Positions 11,463-22,600 are shown, counted from the first letter of the stretch. The stretch is DNA of 64,000 bases from Diplonema japonicum (GCA_964019335.1 OZ025704.1:124001-188000), one strand, 5' to 3'. Notes: generated by a model from the sequence alone, not told the origin. Made by a program: numbers and translations.

Positions 11463-11972
11463 ATGGGTTGTGAGGGTAGCAAAGAGCGCCCCAGCGGTGC
11501 GGCAAGACCTCAGCCGTATCAGCACCAGTATGACCAGGGGGTGTACAGGCAGCCGCAGGCTCAGCCGCAGCCCACCTACCACCAGCCAGCCCAGCCGCGG
11601 TACGACCACCAGCCAGCGATGAACAACACTTATAACCACCAGCCCGCAATGAACAATACCTATAACAATACCCACAACACCCCTCCTAGTCAGAACCCCT
11701 ACCACAGCACAGCGAACCAAGAGCACCAGGAGGTCGAAATGGCGAGGACGGCCATCGCAAGGGCCAACTCTCTTCCTGTATGTGTGTTTTTTTTTTTCTT
11801 CTTTGTTCTTTTCTATACTGTACTCTTACAGCCCCAGCGCCCCCCTCAGCCTGTCTACGCTGCGGAGCAGCCCATGATGTACGAGACCCCACGGGAAAAC
11901 ATGAACAGGCAGAACACCGCACGCTTGTTGAATCAACAGAAATATGTATGGGGCTTTTAGAAGAGAATAATA

Positions 11973-12003
<31 letters not shown>

Positions 12004-12414
12004 CAGGCGTCAGTTGACCAACTCCAAGAAGTGTATCCAACTCTGGACAGGGAGGTCATCAGGGGCGTCATAAACGATTGCAATGGGGATCAGGTATATT
12101 CCCCCCTTTTTTTTGTTAACCCCTCACATCAGGAGAGATGCCACGCTGAACTTTCAGAGCTGTCAGGAAACCAGGGATCGCCTTCCCCTCCGCATGGATT
12201 GGGGAGATCGATGTCGGGAAGCCCAAACAGGCAAGGGAGCTTCTGGGAGGTGGGTGCTGCTGTAGATGCCAACTACCAAGGACAGTGGTACTCTGCCGTG
12301 GTGGAGGGGGTGGAGAATAACGGAGATTACAGGGTGAAATGGACTTCTGACGGTACCTGTACCTTAGTCACTCCTGAAGATCTTCGCAACAGACAGGGGT
12401 TGACAAACATGTAA
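11463..12414 (+). CDS. Lipid-anchored CUE-domain protein with C-terminal Tudor/Agenet-like domain
   Basis: Four exons (11463-11777, 11832-11945, 12007-12093, 12133-12414) give 265 residues; introns are 54, 61 and 39 bp. The N-terminus MGCEGSKE fits N-myristoylation at Gly2 with palmitoylation at Cys3. Residues 15-105 are Gln/Pro/Tyr-rich and contain a duplicated HQPAMNNTYN. Exon 3 plus the start of exon 4 encode a CUE-like ubiquitin-binding segment (VDQLQEVYPTLDREVIRGVI). The C-terminus (VGAAVDANYQGQWYSAVVEG, then YRVKWTSDG) resembles a Tudor or Agenet fold. By inference this is a membrane-associated adaptor that reads ubiquitin and methylated or basic ligands. All exon junctions keep the frame in phase 0, which supports the model. 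Confidence 0.7.
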
Positions 12415-13936
12415 AAATTGTTTTTCTGTGTCCCTCTTTTTTTTTTTTTTTTTTTTTTTCCATTCGTCTGTATTCGGGTTTTTTTTTTTTTTTTTTTTCA
12501 TTATTATTTATCTTTCACCCATTTCTTATAATGTGTATAAGCCCTTCTCTCTTCTCTTTTTTTTTTCTCCTTTTTTTTCCATACCCCCCCCCCCCCTCCC
12601 CTCCAACAGGTGGCATTTCTTTTTCTCTCTAGTTTAGTATGCGTTTGTTTGAGTGTTTTTTTTTTTTTGATCTGGGGAGAAAAAAAAAAAAAAAGAAGGG
12701 GGGAAAAAAAAGAAGAAGCAGTGAACAAATCAGCTTTTTTCTTTTTTTCTTTTCTTTTTCTAACCGACACGTTTAGCTGCAGTGGTGCGCTGGGGCAAAA
12801 AGAAAAAAAAAGAAAATAAGAGAAGAAAAAATAATTAATAATGAGAGAATAAAAAGCTTTAAAAGAAAGAAAAAAAAAGGAGACCTTTGGCCTTCGGTTT
12901 GATCTTAGGTCGGTCTAGATCATGTTTCTTTTTTTTTTTTCCCTTTTTTTTCTCTTTGACCTACGGACATGCCGCATTGTGCAAGCACGTAGCTCGGTAT
13001 ATTTAAGAGGTTTTCTATTCCTCATTTTCTCCCCTTTGTTTGCCACTCTTCTTGCCCTCATGATCTTTATTTTTCATCCCCCCCCCTTTCCTTTCTACTT
13101 TTTTTCCATACTCGCTTTCGCACTCTTGAAAAGCTTTGATTCTTCTGTCGGGTAGGGACCTTCTACCCCTCACCCTCCGTTTAAAAAAAAAAAAAGAAAT
13201 GCAATCTTCTGCCTTCTCTCTCGCTAGCTACCCTTTAAAAAAGGGGGAAGTGCCGTGAGGTGGTTAAAAAAAAAAAGTAACAACAAAACCACCGAAATAT
13301 AGAAAGGTGGTTTTAAAAAAAAAACCCCTCCTCCCCCCCAAAAAAAAGGGAAAATAAAAAATAAAAATAAAAAAGGAGGGGGGGGAAAGAAAGAAAAATG
13401 GAACAATTGGCGGAACACGAACGGAATTTAAAAAAAAAAAAAACCAAAAGTACCCCCCTTTTTTTTTCCTTGTCTCGCTTTTGTTTTTTTCTCAGAAGAC
13501 GAAGAGGGCGAGCAAGGAGTTTAAAAAAAAAAAAAAAAAGGAAAAGAAGAAAAGAAAATCGGTCCTTTCTTCCTTTCTTTCTGGTCTCCTTCAGAAAAGA
13601 CTCACGAGGATCTGGTTTTTTATTTTCCCCTCTTTTCCTGTTCCCCCCCCCCCCCCCGCCACCTATTATTTAATTTGAAAGGGGAAAAAAAAATACAAAT
13701 TAAAGAGTGTTTAACCGACTTTTCTTTGAACAACATACATAATGCGTGGATTCCGTATTTTCTCCATCTCCCCCCCCCACTCCCCTCTTTTTTTTTCGCC
13801 ATCTTCCTTTTTCTTATTTCCCCCCTCTTATTTAAACACCCCCCCCTCCCAAAGGCCACTGATATATACATTAAAAGACTTCCCGCCCTGCCCTCTTTCC
13901 CTCCCCCCCCCTTTTTTTCAAAGACATCTTTTTTTT
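12415..13936. other. Long homopolymer-rich spacer
   Basis: About 1.5 kb of T, C, A and G runs with no exon I can support. A complex patch at 12880-12920 (GGCCTTCGGTTTGATCTTAGG) is too short to assign. The spacer ends in the T tract that precedes the SL exon. Confidence 0.5.
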
Positions 13937-14030
13937 ACCAACGATTCTAAAGCTACAGTTTCTGTACTTTATTGGTATCGACCGTGCCAAGAAAGGAACC
14001 AGTAGAGCGGTTTGAAAAGAAAAAAAAAAA
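13937..14030 (+). ncRNA. Spliced-leader (SL) RNA gene, variant copy
   Basis: Bases 13937-13974 match the diplonemid SL exon as I remember it: it begins ACCAACGATT and ends CTGTACTTTATTG, differing near positions 11-12 (CT where I recall TA). The exon is followed directly by GTATCG, a splice donor, so this is an SL RNA gene and not an SL sequence copied in from an mRNA. The downstream part runs to roughly 14030 (GCGGTTTGAAAAG then an A run); GGTTTGAAA is a poor candidate for the Sm site. The 3' boundary is uncertain. SL RNA supplies the capped leader trans-spliced to nuclear mRNAs. This copy is isolated in the window and is flanked downstream by the Gln-rich gene. Confidence 0.8.
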
Positions 14031-14209
14031 ATAGATCAAAGATCAGCAGCAAGTATTACGAAGCACAGCGAGGTGATAGTAAAGTATCAGCATCAGTATA
14101 TCAGTGAAAAGTTTGACAGTAGGAGTACGAAAGTTTATAGTGATTGGTAGACGAGAGAGCGAATTTTACAAAGACAGTTTTATTTTATCCCCCCTCACCG
14201 ACGACGATC

Positions 14210-15620
14210 ATGGACCCCCATCATCTGGTCCAGAGGGCACAGAGCCTGCTAGCGGGCGACCTCTCTAGGAAAACAGGAGCCTGGTGCTGACCACACTAAG
14301 CTGCATTTTACAGTTGGTCGAAAAGGCACAGGTCCCCTAAACAGCCCGCCCCGCAGCAACAGCCAGCTCTGCAACAATACCAGCCCCCGCCGCAACCCAA
14401 CAGTCATTTGCTCAGCAACACCTCCTCAGCCATACCAACACAGACGGGTCAACCCCAGCAACAATTTCAGCATCAGCAGCACCAAAACCAACAGGCAAAG
14501 GGGCAACAGCGCCAGCAGCAACAATCGAAAGGACAGCCGGCCCTGCAGCAGCAACAACAATCGAAGAGGACACCCCCGAGGAAGGAGATAAGAGGAAGCG
14601 CCAAGACATACCTCGGGGCGGCCACCAATTGGACGAGCAGACCTGCCCCTGTCAAACCCCCCTTAGCACTGGTACAGCAACACTGGGGAGCTCAGCAGAT
14701 CCACAACGTGATTCCCGACCAGCTCACGGCTGGTATCTACTTCAATCCCTCGGACCCGGTCCAACTCTCCTCTCGTCTCAAGGCACTCGGCCTTGATTTC
14801 AAAATCATCTGCACCAAGCCATTCGTGGGTGGCACTGAGTCATCCAAGGAGGACATCAACAGGACTACGATACTCAAGGCAGTGATTGCGAGAGACCACT
14901 GCTCGGCGGCACAGTGGAAACGCACTGCGGACGGCAACGCCATTAAAAGGATGGCACTACTAGCAGCACGCGACAAAGAGAGACTCTACAAGGTCTTACC
15001 GAATGCTGTCTTCAGGATAGACCGATCCACAGAGAACAAGACAGCCACCGCCCTCGTACGTGTAGACCCTGAACACGCGATGAGACTGTTAGCAGCTTCA
15101 GGGGACCAGAGCGTCTTCTGGACACACGCGTTCGCGAGAGACCGACTAGAAGTCATCCAGCTGAAGAAAGGGATCAGGGCGGCCGACGTCCCCACCGCGT
15201 CGCTGGGCACCTCCCTCACCGTGACGCCGATCGGGTTAGCCCTCATGCTACCGAGAGGTGCGGACCGCAAGGAAGTCCTGGCCAGGGTCAACCCCATCCT
15301 ACTCCCGGTGCAGAAGACAGGCGAAAAATACATTCTGGAAGGGTGTCTGAACTGCGAACACGAGTGCGACTTGAGAGTCGACCTGGCTAGTTGTGGGTAG
15401 GTTATTAACCACATGGACAAGTTATAGCCATGCCGTCACTGGTTACTCCACTCGTCCGATCTTCGCGTCCCCGAAGGTCACCCACTCGATCCTAGAGGAA
15501 CAAATGCGAACTCATTGCATCCTCAACAACTCGCTAGTTGGTTTCACGCCCAAGCTGCTGATGAGATACCACGACGGGCCTAAGGCACTACCACGACAGA
15601 AGGAATCAAACACTAGATGA
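14210..15620 (+). CDS. Gln-rich basic protein with C-terminal Cys/His cluster; very short introns
   Basis: Three exons (14210-14283, 14314-15396, 15428-15620) give 449 residues. The introns are only 30 bp (GTGCTG...TTACAG) and 31 bp (GTAGGT...TATAG). Without the first, two in-frame stops follow codon 26; without the second, the frame ends at 15400. The sum of exons is in frame, and the joined product reads smoothly across DLASCG|HAVTGYS. Residues 40-120 are rich in Gln and Pro, then basic. A folded region follows (about 140-385), ending in CLNCEHEC...SCGH, a possible zinc site. I recognise no family. The donors are not GTATG, and the locus lacks the homopolymer runs seen elsewhere, so it could be a mobile-element gene. 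The start ATG and first intron are the weakest points. Confidence 0.5.
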
Positions 15621-15636
15621 GTTGATTGTCGTTAGG

Positions 15637-15680
15637 CGATCCTGTCACATACTGCAGGTTCCCTTCAAAGACACCCTTTT
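15637..15680. repeat. Dispersed ~43-bp repeat (copy also at 54209-54257)
   Basis: TTAGGCGATCCTGTCACATA and the bases after it match TTAGGCGTCCTGTCACATAC at 54.2 kb, with a few substitutions through GCAGGT.CCCTT.AA. It lies 16 bp downstream of the Gln-rich gene stop and could be the 3' end of a retroelement or a shared 3'-UTR element. Confidence 0.5.
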
Positions 15681-15753
15681 TTACTCCATTTTTTTTTGTT
15701 CCTCCCATTCTCTTTCAAAAAAAAAAAAAAGGTTTTGAGAAAAAAAAAAAAAA

Positions 15754-16395
15754 ATGACTGTGACATTCACCTACTTCCCGCTTCTGGCCAGGGGTTTCGC
15801 GCCCATGCTTGCTCTGGAGGAGCACAAGGTAGACTGGAAGGGAGAGGCCAAGACTAAGGAGACGTGGCCCGAGATGAAGGCGGCCGGGATCTGCCCGTTC
15901 GGGCAACTACCGATTTTGGAGACTGCAGACTGTGGTGTCATTGCCCAAGCAGGGGCCATCGCGGGGTACGTGGGGAGGGTCAAGAACGCCGCAGGGAAGG
16001 ATGGCAGGGAAGCCGCCGTCTCCGAAATGCTCTCAGGAATCAGTGAGGACTTCTACAACGACCTGAACAAGCTTCAGCCCACCGTCTTTGTTGCCTCGAA
16101 AGGCACGAAGGAGGAGTTCACCGCAATGTGGTCCACCACCTTCCCCACCCGCCTTGCTACTCTTGAAAAGTTTGCCAACGGAAAGGACAAATTCACAGAG
16201 GCCGGGAACACCATTGGTGAACTTAACCTTTTCTCCACCCTTCACCAAATGGTCCTTTGCAGCCCCACCATCCTCGACGCCAGCCCCGCTGTGAAGTCCT
16301 TTTACAGCCGTGTGTTGGCCCTCCCTTCTACCCAGAAGATCATCACAGGGAAGTCTGCTTTCGGTGCTGTCAACCAGTACTTCCTTACCAACTAA
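15754..16395 (+). CDS. Glutathione S-transferase-like protein (sigma-type fold)
   Basis: A single exon of 213 residues starts at the first ATG after an A-tract leader. The N-terminal thioredoxin-like half follows the GST pattern, with TYFPLLARGFAPMLALEE and then ICPFGQLPILETADCGVIAQ, where FGQLPILE carries the conserved cis-Pro and the following residues would contact glutathione. The C-terminal all-helical half (residues 85-210) includes NLFSTLHQMVLCSPTILD. Length is typical for cytosolic GSTs. The usual catalytic Tyr near residue 7 may be Tyr7 (TVTFTYF). Expected roles are glutathione conjugation or isomerisation in the cytosol; substrate cannot be inferred. There is no intron. Confidence 0.8.
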   Translation: MTVTFTYFPLLARGFAPMLALEEHKVDWKGEAKTKETWPEMKAAGICPFGQLPILETADCGVIAQAGAIAGYVGRVKNAAGKDGREAAVSEMLSGISEDFYNDLNKLQPTVFVASKGTKEEFTAMWSTTFPTRLATLEKFANGKDKFTEAGNTIGELNLFSTLHQMVLCSPTILDASPAVKSFYSRVLALPSTQKIITGKSAFGAVNQYFLTN

Positions 16396-16592
16396 AAAGA
16401 GGGAAAAATAACAAAAAAAATATGAGGGGGTTGTGTTTTTTATTTTATTTTTTAAATTTTCTTTTTTGAATGAATAAATAAAAAAAGGAAGAAGAAAAAA
16501 AAAAAATAGCTGTGTTGCCAGAATTTTTAAAAAAGTTTTTTTTAATAATAAAAAAAGGCGGCAGGCTAGGGTAAGGGATTCTTTTTTAAAAA

Positions 16593-16624
<32 letters not shown>

Positions 16625-16816
16625 ATAGGGGGGAAAAAAACAAGAAAAAGGAACCGACACGCAAAAAGCTGGTCTTTTTCTTATTCTTTTTCTTTTTCCT
16701 CTTTTTTCTCTCTCTCTTTTTTTTTTTTTGGCATCCTCTCTTTTCAATATCTTATTTCCCTGCATTCCTTCTCGCTTCTAAAAAAAATAATAATAATAAG
16801 GAGAGAGAGGGGCAAC
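16396..16816. other. Intergenic spacer
   Basis: A and T runs with a CT-rich stretch just before the next gene. The 30-bp stretch AAAAAATAATAATAATAAGG plus GAGAGAGAGGGGCAAC forms the leader before the ATG at 16817. No other feature seen. Confidence 0.5.
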
Positions 16817-19372
16817 ATGAAGCTCAAAGACATGCCCGTGTGGGAGGTGGTGGACGAGCTGATAGCGGGCGCGAAAGATGGGAACATGAGCACGATGAAC
16901 AAATACCTAGGTAGGTGCATGGAATTCGAAGCTCTAAACAACAAGGACGGGCACGGCTTCAGCAGCCTTGCGTGGGCGGTGTGGAACAAACACATCGACG
17001 TGGCTACCGTACTGATCGAAGCAGGGGCGGACGTGAACACGGTGGATGATGACAACCAAACACCGCTTTTCAATGCTGCGTACTCAGGCTCGCTGGAACT
17101 GGTGCACTTGTTACTCGCTTCTGGAGCTGACCTTCTCATAGCGGACAGTGAAGATGAGACACCTTTTGCGGCTGCTGCTTCTCAGGGCCACCTTGCTATC
17201 GTCCAGACCCTCGCCTCGGCAGGAGCCGACCCTCTTGTCCCCGACTCAGATGGGCTCACCGCCCTTCACAAGGCGCGCTCTAAGAACTATGCTGAGCTCA
17301 CCTCCTTCGTGCAAACCTATGTCATTGCACACACACGCTCTGCAGGGAAGTCTGTGGTAGTCAAAGACGGCACGTCCTGCCGTCCGGACCTCGAGCTCGA
17401 TGCTGCGTGTTTTACATCTACTATCTCCCAGTTACAGCAACTTATCTCCACACGTTGGGGGACACCCCCCACCGCCCTCTCCTTCGGCGACTACACCGGT
17501 CGGTACGAAGTGCAGCCGCCGGCACACATCACACTGGGCTGCATACCCCCCGCCATCGAGCAGGCTGAGATCTGGACATGGCCCTCAGCACGCGTCATCA
17601 ACGCCTCGTCTGTGCCCGTCTCGAAGATGACGTACAGCGGTGAGGTGTTGCCTACGCCCATCCCCACCCCTTCGACGTCATCCAAGAAAGCGCGAACAAA
17701 GAAGAAGAGGGTCAAGAAGACGGCTTCCATCAGCAGGTCGACCACCGCCAGTGGGCTTTCCAGCAGGATGGCCTCACCATGCGGGACAGAGCAGAGCGTG
17801 TCATGCAGCGGCACAGCGCAGGTGCTCGATGCTGCGGCGATGCTGCTCAGTCGTGATGTTCCTTCAGTGCGAAGCGTGACGTTCGAGACCTCTGTGAGGT
17901 CTGTGACAGAAGTGGTCAGCGAACCTGAGCAAGCTGAAGGTGTTGAGGGGTCAGAAGGAGCTAAGTTGGAAGACCGCACTGCACACGACGAGCAGTCAGA
18001 ACATGCGGACGAGGAACCTGTGTGCGCTGCCAGTCCGACGGGTAGCAGCAGTGGGGTTGATGTGGATGTAGATGTCGATGTGTCGCACAGATCTGTGACG
18101 ACAGCCACGATCGTGACTGTTGAGACGACAGGTGAGAGCAGCGAAGCGTGCAGCATTCTGGAAAGCGTTGCAGAAGCAGAAAGCATTGCTCAGACGGCCA
18201 ATGCGGTGCAAGTGGTGCGAGCGGTTAGCGTGGTGCGGGCGGTTAGCACCGTGCGTGAATCGAGTGCTGAAAGAGAAGAGGTCACCACGCAAGAGACGGC
18301 GGAGCAAGAAACGATCTCTGTTCAAAGGGAGTGTCGGGAAGAGGTGGCAACGACGGAGTCGCGGAGGGAGGCATCGTGCACCGCAAGCACTGTCATGTCG
18401 CACGGCAACATTTTCGCAGGACTGCGGAGTGTCACAGAGTCGCCCTGCTCAGAGATGCTGATGAGCGTGAACACGCCACGGACACCTGAGCCGGTCCCCA
18501 TACTGCGACACTTCGCAACGCAGGCTGCTGAGATCGACACCCCGCCGCTTATGCCAAGCAACATACCAGCACCCGTTCCCCCTGCCAGGGGATATAGCAT
18601 CTCTCTGCCGTCATCAGAAGTAAAGGCTGCGGTTCCTGCGAAACCAGGGCTCCCCACTGCCCTTCATGAAGCTGCAGTGACAGGGGAGCTATGTATGGCG
18701 GAGTACATTCTGTCGCAAAAGGATGCTGATATAAACTGTTTAGACCCGAAGGGAAGGACGCCTTTGATCTGGGCATGCATTGGGGGGCAGCTTCCGTTGG
18801 TAAAGCACCTTCTAACACAGGGTGCCAGCCATGCGGTACGTGATCTGGACGGGTGCACAGCGCTCTTCCACGCTGCCGTCAACGGGAAGAACGACGTGCT
18901 GCGGTGGTTCGGAGAACACGTCAAGGGCAACAACTTCCACCTGCTGGATACCGAAGGGCACAGCATGGTGCAGTGGGCCGCCTATAAGGGCTACCTCTCC
19001 ACCCTGCGATATCTACACGAAGTGCATAAGGTGAGATTAGATTTACCGGACTACGAGGACAGGCTGGCGATCCACTGGGCAGCAAGGATGGGGAAGTGTG
19101 ATATTCTGAGGTATCTCATCGAAAAGGGCACTGCCGTGTTCCTCAGAGACAAAAATGGGTCTACAGCAGAGGACCATGCCATAGAAAGGCAGCAATGGGG
19201 CGCTGTCACTGTATTAAGGGAGGCCAGGCTGCTCATCGAGGGTGGGACGCAGTCCGATCAGTGGCGGCACTCTACCTCCAAGGCGATGCAGGCGTGCTCG
19301 GGCATCGTGACACCGACGCTGAGAACGAACACGTCTTCCACCTTTGTCATCGAGAACAGCAGGAGGATGTAG
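16817..19372 (+). CDS. Ankyrin-repeat protein with long Ser/Glu/Val-rich central linker
   Basis: A single exon of 851 residues. Two ankyrin arrays are visible. The first (about 44-153) has units such as DNQTPLFNAAYSGSLELVHL and DSDGLTALHKARS. The second (about 612-808) has PTALHEAAVTGELCMAEYIL, GRTPLIWACIGGQLPLVKHL, DGCTALFHAAVNGKNDVL and RLAIHWAARMGKCDILRYL. Between them is a low-complexity acidic region rich in Ser, Thr, Glu and Val, with basic KKARTKKKRVKK near 295 and a (DV)n run near 415. The arrays indicate a protein-protein scaffold; the partner is unknown. The region lacks a membrane helix or catalytic domain. Confidence 0.85.
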   Translation: MKLKDMPVWEVVDELIAGAKDGNMSTMNKYLGRCMEFEALNNKDGHGFSSLAWAVWNKHIDVATVLIEAGADVNTVDDDNQTPLFNAAYSGSLELVHLLLASGADLLIADSEDETPFAAAASQGHLAIVQTLASAGADPLVPDSDGLTALHKARSKNYAELTSFVQTYVIAHTRSAGKSVVVKDGTSCRPDLELDAACFTSTISQLQQLISTRWGTPPTALSFGDYTGRYEVQPPAHITLGCIPPAIEQAEIWTWPSARVINASSVPVSKMTYSGEVLPTPIPTPSTSSKKARTKKKRVKKTASISRSTTASGLSSRMASPCGTEQSVSCSGTAQVLDAAAMLLSRDVPSVRSVTFETSVRSVTEVVSEPEQAEGVEGSEGAKLEDRTAHDEQSEHADEEPVCAASPTGSSSGVDVDVDVDVSHRSVTTATIVTVETTGESSEACSILESVAEAESIAQTANAVQVVRAVSVVRAVSTVRESSAEREEVTTQETAEQETISVQRECREEVATTESRREASCTASTVMSHGNIFAGLRSVTESPCSEMLMSVNTPRTPEPVPILRHFATQAAEIDTPPLMPSNIPAPVPPARGYSISLPSSEVKAAVPAKPGLPTALHEAAVTGELCMAEYILSQKDADINCLDPKGRTPLIWACIGGQLPLVKHLLTQGASHAVRDLDGCTALFHAAVNGKNDVLRWFGEHVKGNNFHLLDTEGHSMVQWAAYKGYLSTLRYLHEVHKVRLDLPDYEDRLAIHWAARMGKCDILRYLIEKGTAVFLRDKNGSTAEDHAIERQQWGAVTVLREARLLIEGGTQSDQWRHSTSKAMQACSGIVTPTLRTNTSSTFVIENSRRM

Positions 19373-19613
19373 GTGTTTATTTTGTAGACTTTTGTTAATA
19401 GTATTTTCTAATCTTTTTCTTCTTCTTTCTTCTCTTTATTTTGTTGTCTTACTTATTTCTTTTTTGTGTTTCCTTTCGTTTTCACATTGTTGTTGTTCTT
19501 GTTTTTCTTCTCCCCCCTCCCCCTCCCCCTTGTACGCTTAGTCCGATGTAGTGATGTAGAGTTTCTCATTTTTCTCTTTTTCTTTTCTCCTCTCTCCATT
19601 TATCATCTCGAAC

Positions 19614-19615
19614 AG
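19614..19615 (+). promoter_or_regulatory. Predicted SL trans-splice acceptor (AACAG)
   Basis: A pyrimidine-rich stretch (19565-19605) ends in CGAACAG at 19615, giving a 12-nt leader before the ATG at 19628. This placement also picks the start that exposes a signal peptide. Confidence 0.5.
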
Positions 19616-19627
19616 GTGGCAGCAGCG

Positions 19628-22600
19628 ATGAAGGAATGGCTGTTTTCCATCTTGGCGAGCATCCTCCTGCACACTGCTACAGGGCAAGGGTGGAAGGATT
19701 GGGGCCAAGGAAGCTGCCAAGCGAACAACGGGCTAATGCCCCCTAATCTGAACGTCTTTGACGGGTACGAGGTGCTAGGGCTGACGCTGGACGAATGCAA
19801 GACGAGATGTGCGGAGAAGCATACACTAGGGTGCAAGTCTATTTCCTTCTGGAGTCCCAATGACTGCTACCTGAACACAGATGAGGCGGATGTGAACTGG
19901 CCCCCCCCACTTACGGGGTACTCACGTATCTCAACAGGTGGTAATGGCGTGGCTCAGGTACACCCCGTCACCAGTGTTTCTGGTGGTGGAAATTTCAAGT
20001 GCTTCGAGATCAGCGGCTGCGTGGTGCACGACCTTACGATGCCTGCCGGCTCTGCTAATCCTTGCGGCGACGTTATGGACCCCGGTGCCACCTGCACCCT
20101 TACCCTTATGAGCATTCCGTGCCAAACAGTCACCTGCATGGCTGGGAGCCCCCCCAGCTGGGACTCCCTTACTCCCGCGTGCAACCTAACCCCAGCTCCC
20201 GACACCCCTGCACCCGATACTCCTGCACCCAAGACTGATGCTCCTGATACTCCTGCACCCAAGACCGATGCTCCCGATACTCCTGCACCCAAGACTGATG
20301 CTCCCGATACTCCTGCACCCAAGACCGATGCTCCTGATACTCCTGCACCCAAGACCGATGCTCCCGATACTCCTGCACCCAAGACCGATGCTCCTGATAC
20401 TCCTGCACCCAAGACTGATGCTCCTGATACTCCTGCACCCAAGACCGATGCTCCTGATACTCCTGCACCCAAGACCGATGCTCCCGATACTCCTGCACCC
20501 AAGACCGATGCTCCTGATACTCCTGCACCCAAGACTGATGCTCCTATGACCGATGCTCCTGATACTCCCGCACCTATGACCCCTGCACCCGATACTCCTG
20601 CTCCCAAGACTGATGCTCCCGACACTGTCGCGCCGATGACATCTGCTCCCGATACCCCTGCACCTGACACTACTGCACCTGCTACTCCCGCTCCCGATAC
20701 CCCTGCACCTATGACCCCCGCACCAGATACCCCTGCACCTTTGACAACTGCTCCTGATACCCCTGCACCTTTGACATCTGCTCCCGACACCGCTGCCCCA
20801 AAAACCCCCGTCCCTGATACTCCGGCACCCAAGACACCCGTACCTGAGACCACTGTCCCTGATACGGCCGCACCCGATACAGATGTTCCTGCCACAGACG
20901 CACCTGTAACTGCCGCGCCACCGGGACTGACAGCAACTCCCACGGCCATACCTACTGTCTCTCCTCTTACGGCAGTTCCCACAGCCGTGCCGACTGCTGC
21001 ACCCCCCACTGCCAAGCCTGTCACGTCCGCACCTGAAACTGCTTCACCAACCACAGTCCCTACAACTGGGGCACCTGATACGGCCATCCCCACTGCGGTA
21101 CCCACGGGGGCACCAGGAGTACCCCCGACAGCTGTACCCACCTATATGCCCACAGCTGCCCCCATGGCACTGCCTACGTTCACACCCACAACAGCAGCTC
21201 CGACAGCAGCGCCCAAAACTGAAGCACCTGCCACCGGGGCACCTGCCACCGGGGCACCTGCAACCGGGGCACCTGCCACCGAAGCACCTGCAACCGGGGC
21301 ACCTGCCACTGGGGCACCAGCTACCGCTATTCCAGCAGTGCCCACGAAGGCCCCGATCCCGCTAACGCCAGTGCCTGATACCAACGCGCCGCCCACGCCA
21401 TCACCCGCGGGATGTGTTACTGACCCGTTGTGGAAGGACGGCCACGTTGCAAAGGGCAACAATTGTGCTAATAGCAGCTTTGTCCAGCATGGTGGCTTGT
21501 GCCAGGTGCTGATCCGTGGGAAGGAGTGCGAGGACAGGATGTGCAACGGTGGGGAGTGGAGCAACCTGACATGCTCAGGCAGCAACGAGCTGAACGCCGC
21601 ACAGAAGAAGGTCATCGTCGCCGTGAGCGGCGTGTCGCCTTTGAAGGGCGGGCAGATCGTGGTCTTGACGAACCTGGCCTGCAAGGTTGAGGACCTCGAC
21701 TTAGAGGGGGCGGAACCCCTGGACTGGGAGTTCCATCCTGTGGGAATGCCGATCGGGAGCCACAACCATAAATACTTCATGGGGGCCATCATATGGGATC
21801 CCATCATTATCATGGGCTTTGGACTGGTTTTGCTGGGACTGGTCTTCATGCAGGTGGGGCTGTGGAAGATCTCCTTCGGGAACGCCTTGGGGAACGTCCG
21901 TGCACCGGGGCTGCTGTACATACCGTACTTCTTCTTTCTGCCTGGGCTGTCGCTGTCGAGCGCGCACATGGCATTCGGGTACGACTTGGCACCACCGTCG
22001 GTGGCAGTATACGGGTGGTGCATGATGGTGGTCCTGGCTGCTTCGCCAGTGCTGCTGTGGTGGTATTTGTTGAGGGAGGGAACCTTCGAAGGGATCACTG
22101 TTCCCGACCCCCGTCTTACAAAGACGGACTTACTCGGCGATGTGGAAGATGAGGAGGGAATGCACAAGAAGATGACCTACCTGGACAAAGGGACCTTCTG
22201 GAGGAAGGTGTACGTCTTCATCTTCGGGAGGTACATATGGGTCTCCACAGAACGCCGCTTCGTCGAGCTTTACGGCGCTGTCTTCGAGGCGTACAGGTAC
22301 GGCTACCAGTGGTTCCCGTTGTTGGACATCACACAGTTAGTGCTGCTGTCGTGGTTTGCCAGTTGGAGCACATCTGACAAGGTGGCGTGCAACATGAGGA
22401 ACTCGCTCATCACGTTGGTCTTGCTGATCTACTTCGTCACTGTTTGCGTATGGATTCTTTTTTTTTCTTTCTTTCAAATTAAAAAAAAAAAAAAAATTAT
22501 AAATACCGCAGCGTTGCCGCCCCTTCATGGCGCTCTTCGAGAACCTAGTGGCCATGCTCATCTCGTTCCTCATGCTGCTCTCCATGGTCATCATGCTCGT

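Noticed and set aside
12880-12920. CCTAAGATCAA on the - strand recalled the 5' part of U2 snRNA
   Set aside because: Only about ten bases match; the branch-site recognition region and Sm site are absent.
15393-15620. Separate small gene after the Gln-rich frame
   Set aside because: It lacks an ATG; joining it through a 31-bp GTAGGT...TATAG intron extends the Gln-rich protein in frame and explains it better.
17491-18186. - strand frame opposite the ankyrin gene linker
   Set aside because: Low-complexity shadow of the Ser/Val/Glu-rich linker.
19954-21141. Long - strand open frame rich in Gly/Ala/Val/Ser
   Set aside because: It is the antisense shadow of the TDAPDTPAPK repeat region; stop-poor GC-rich repeats open all frames.
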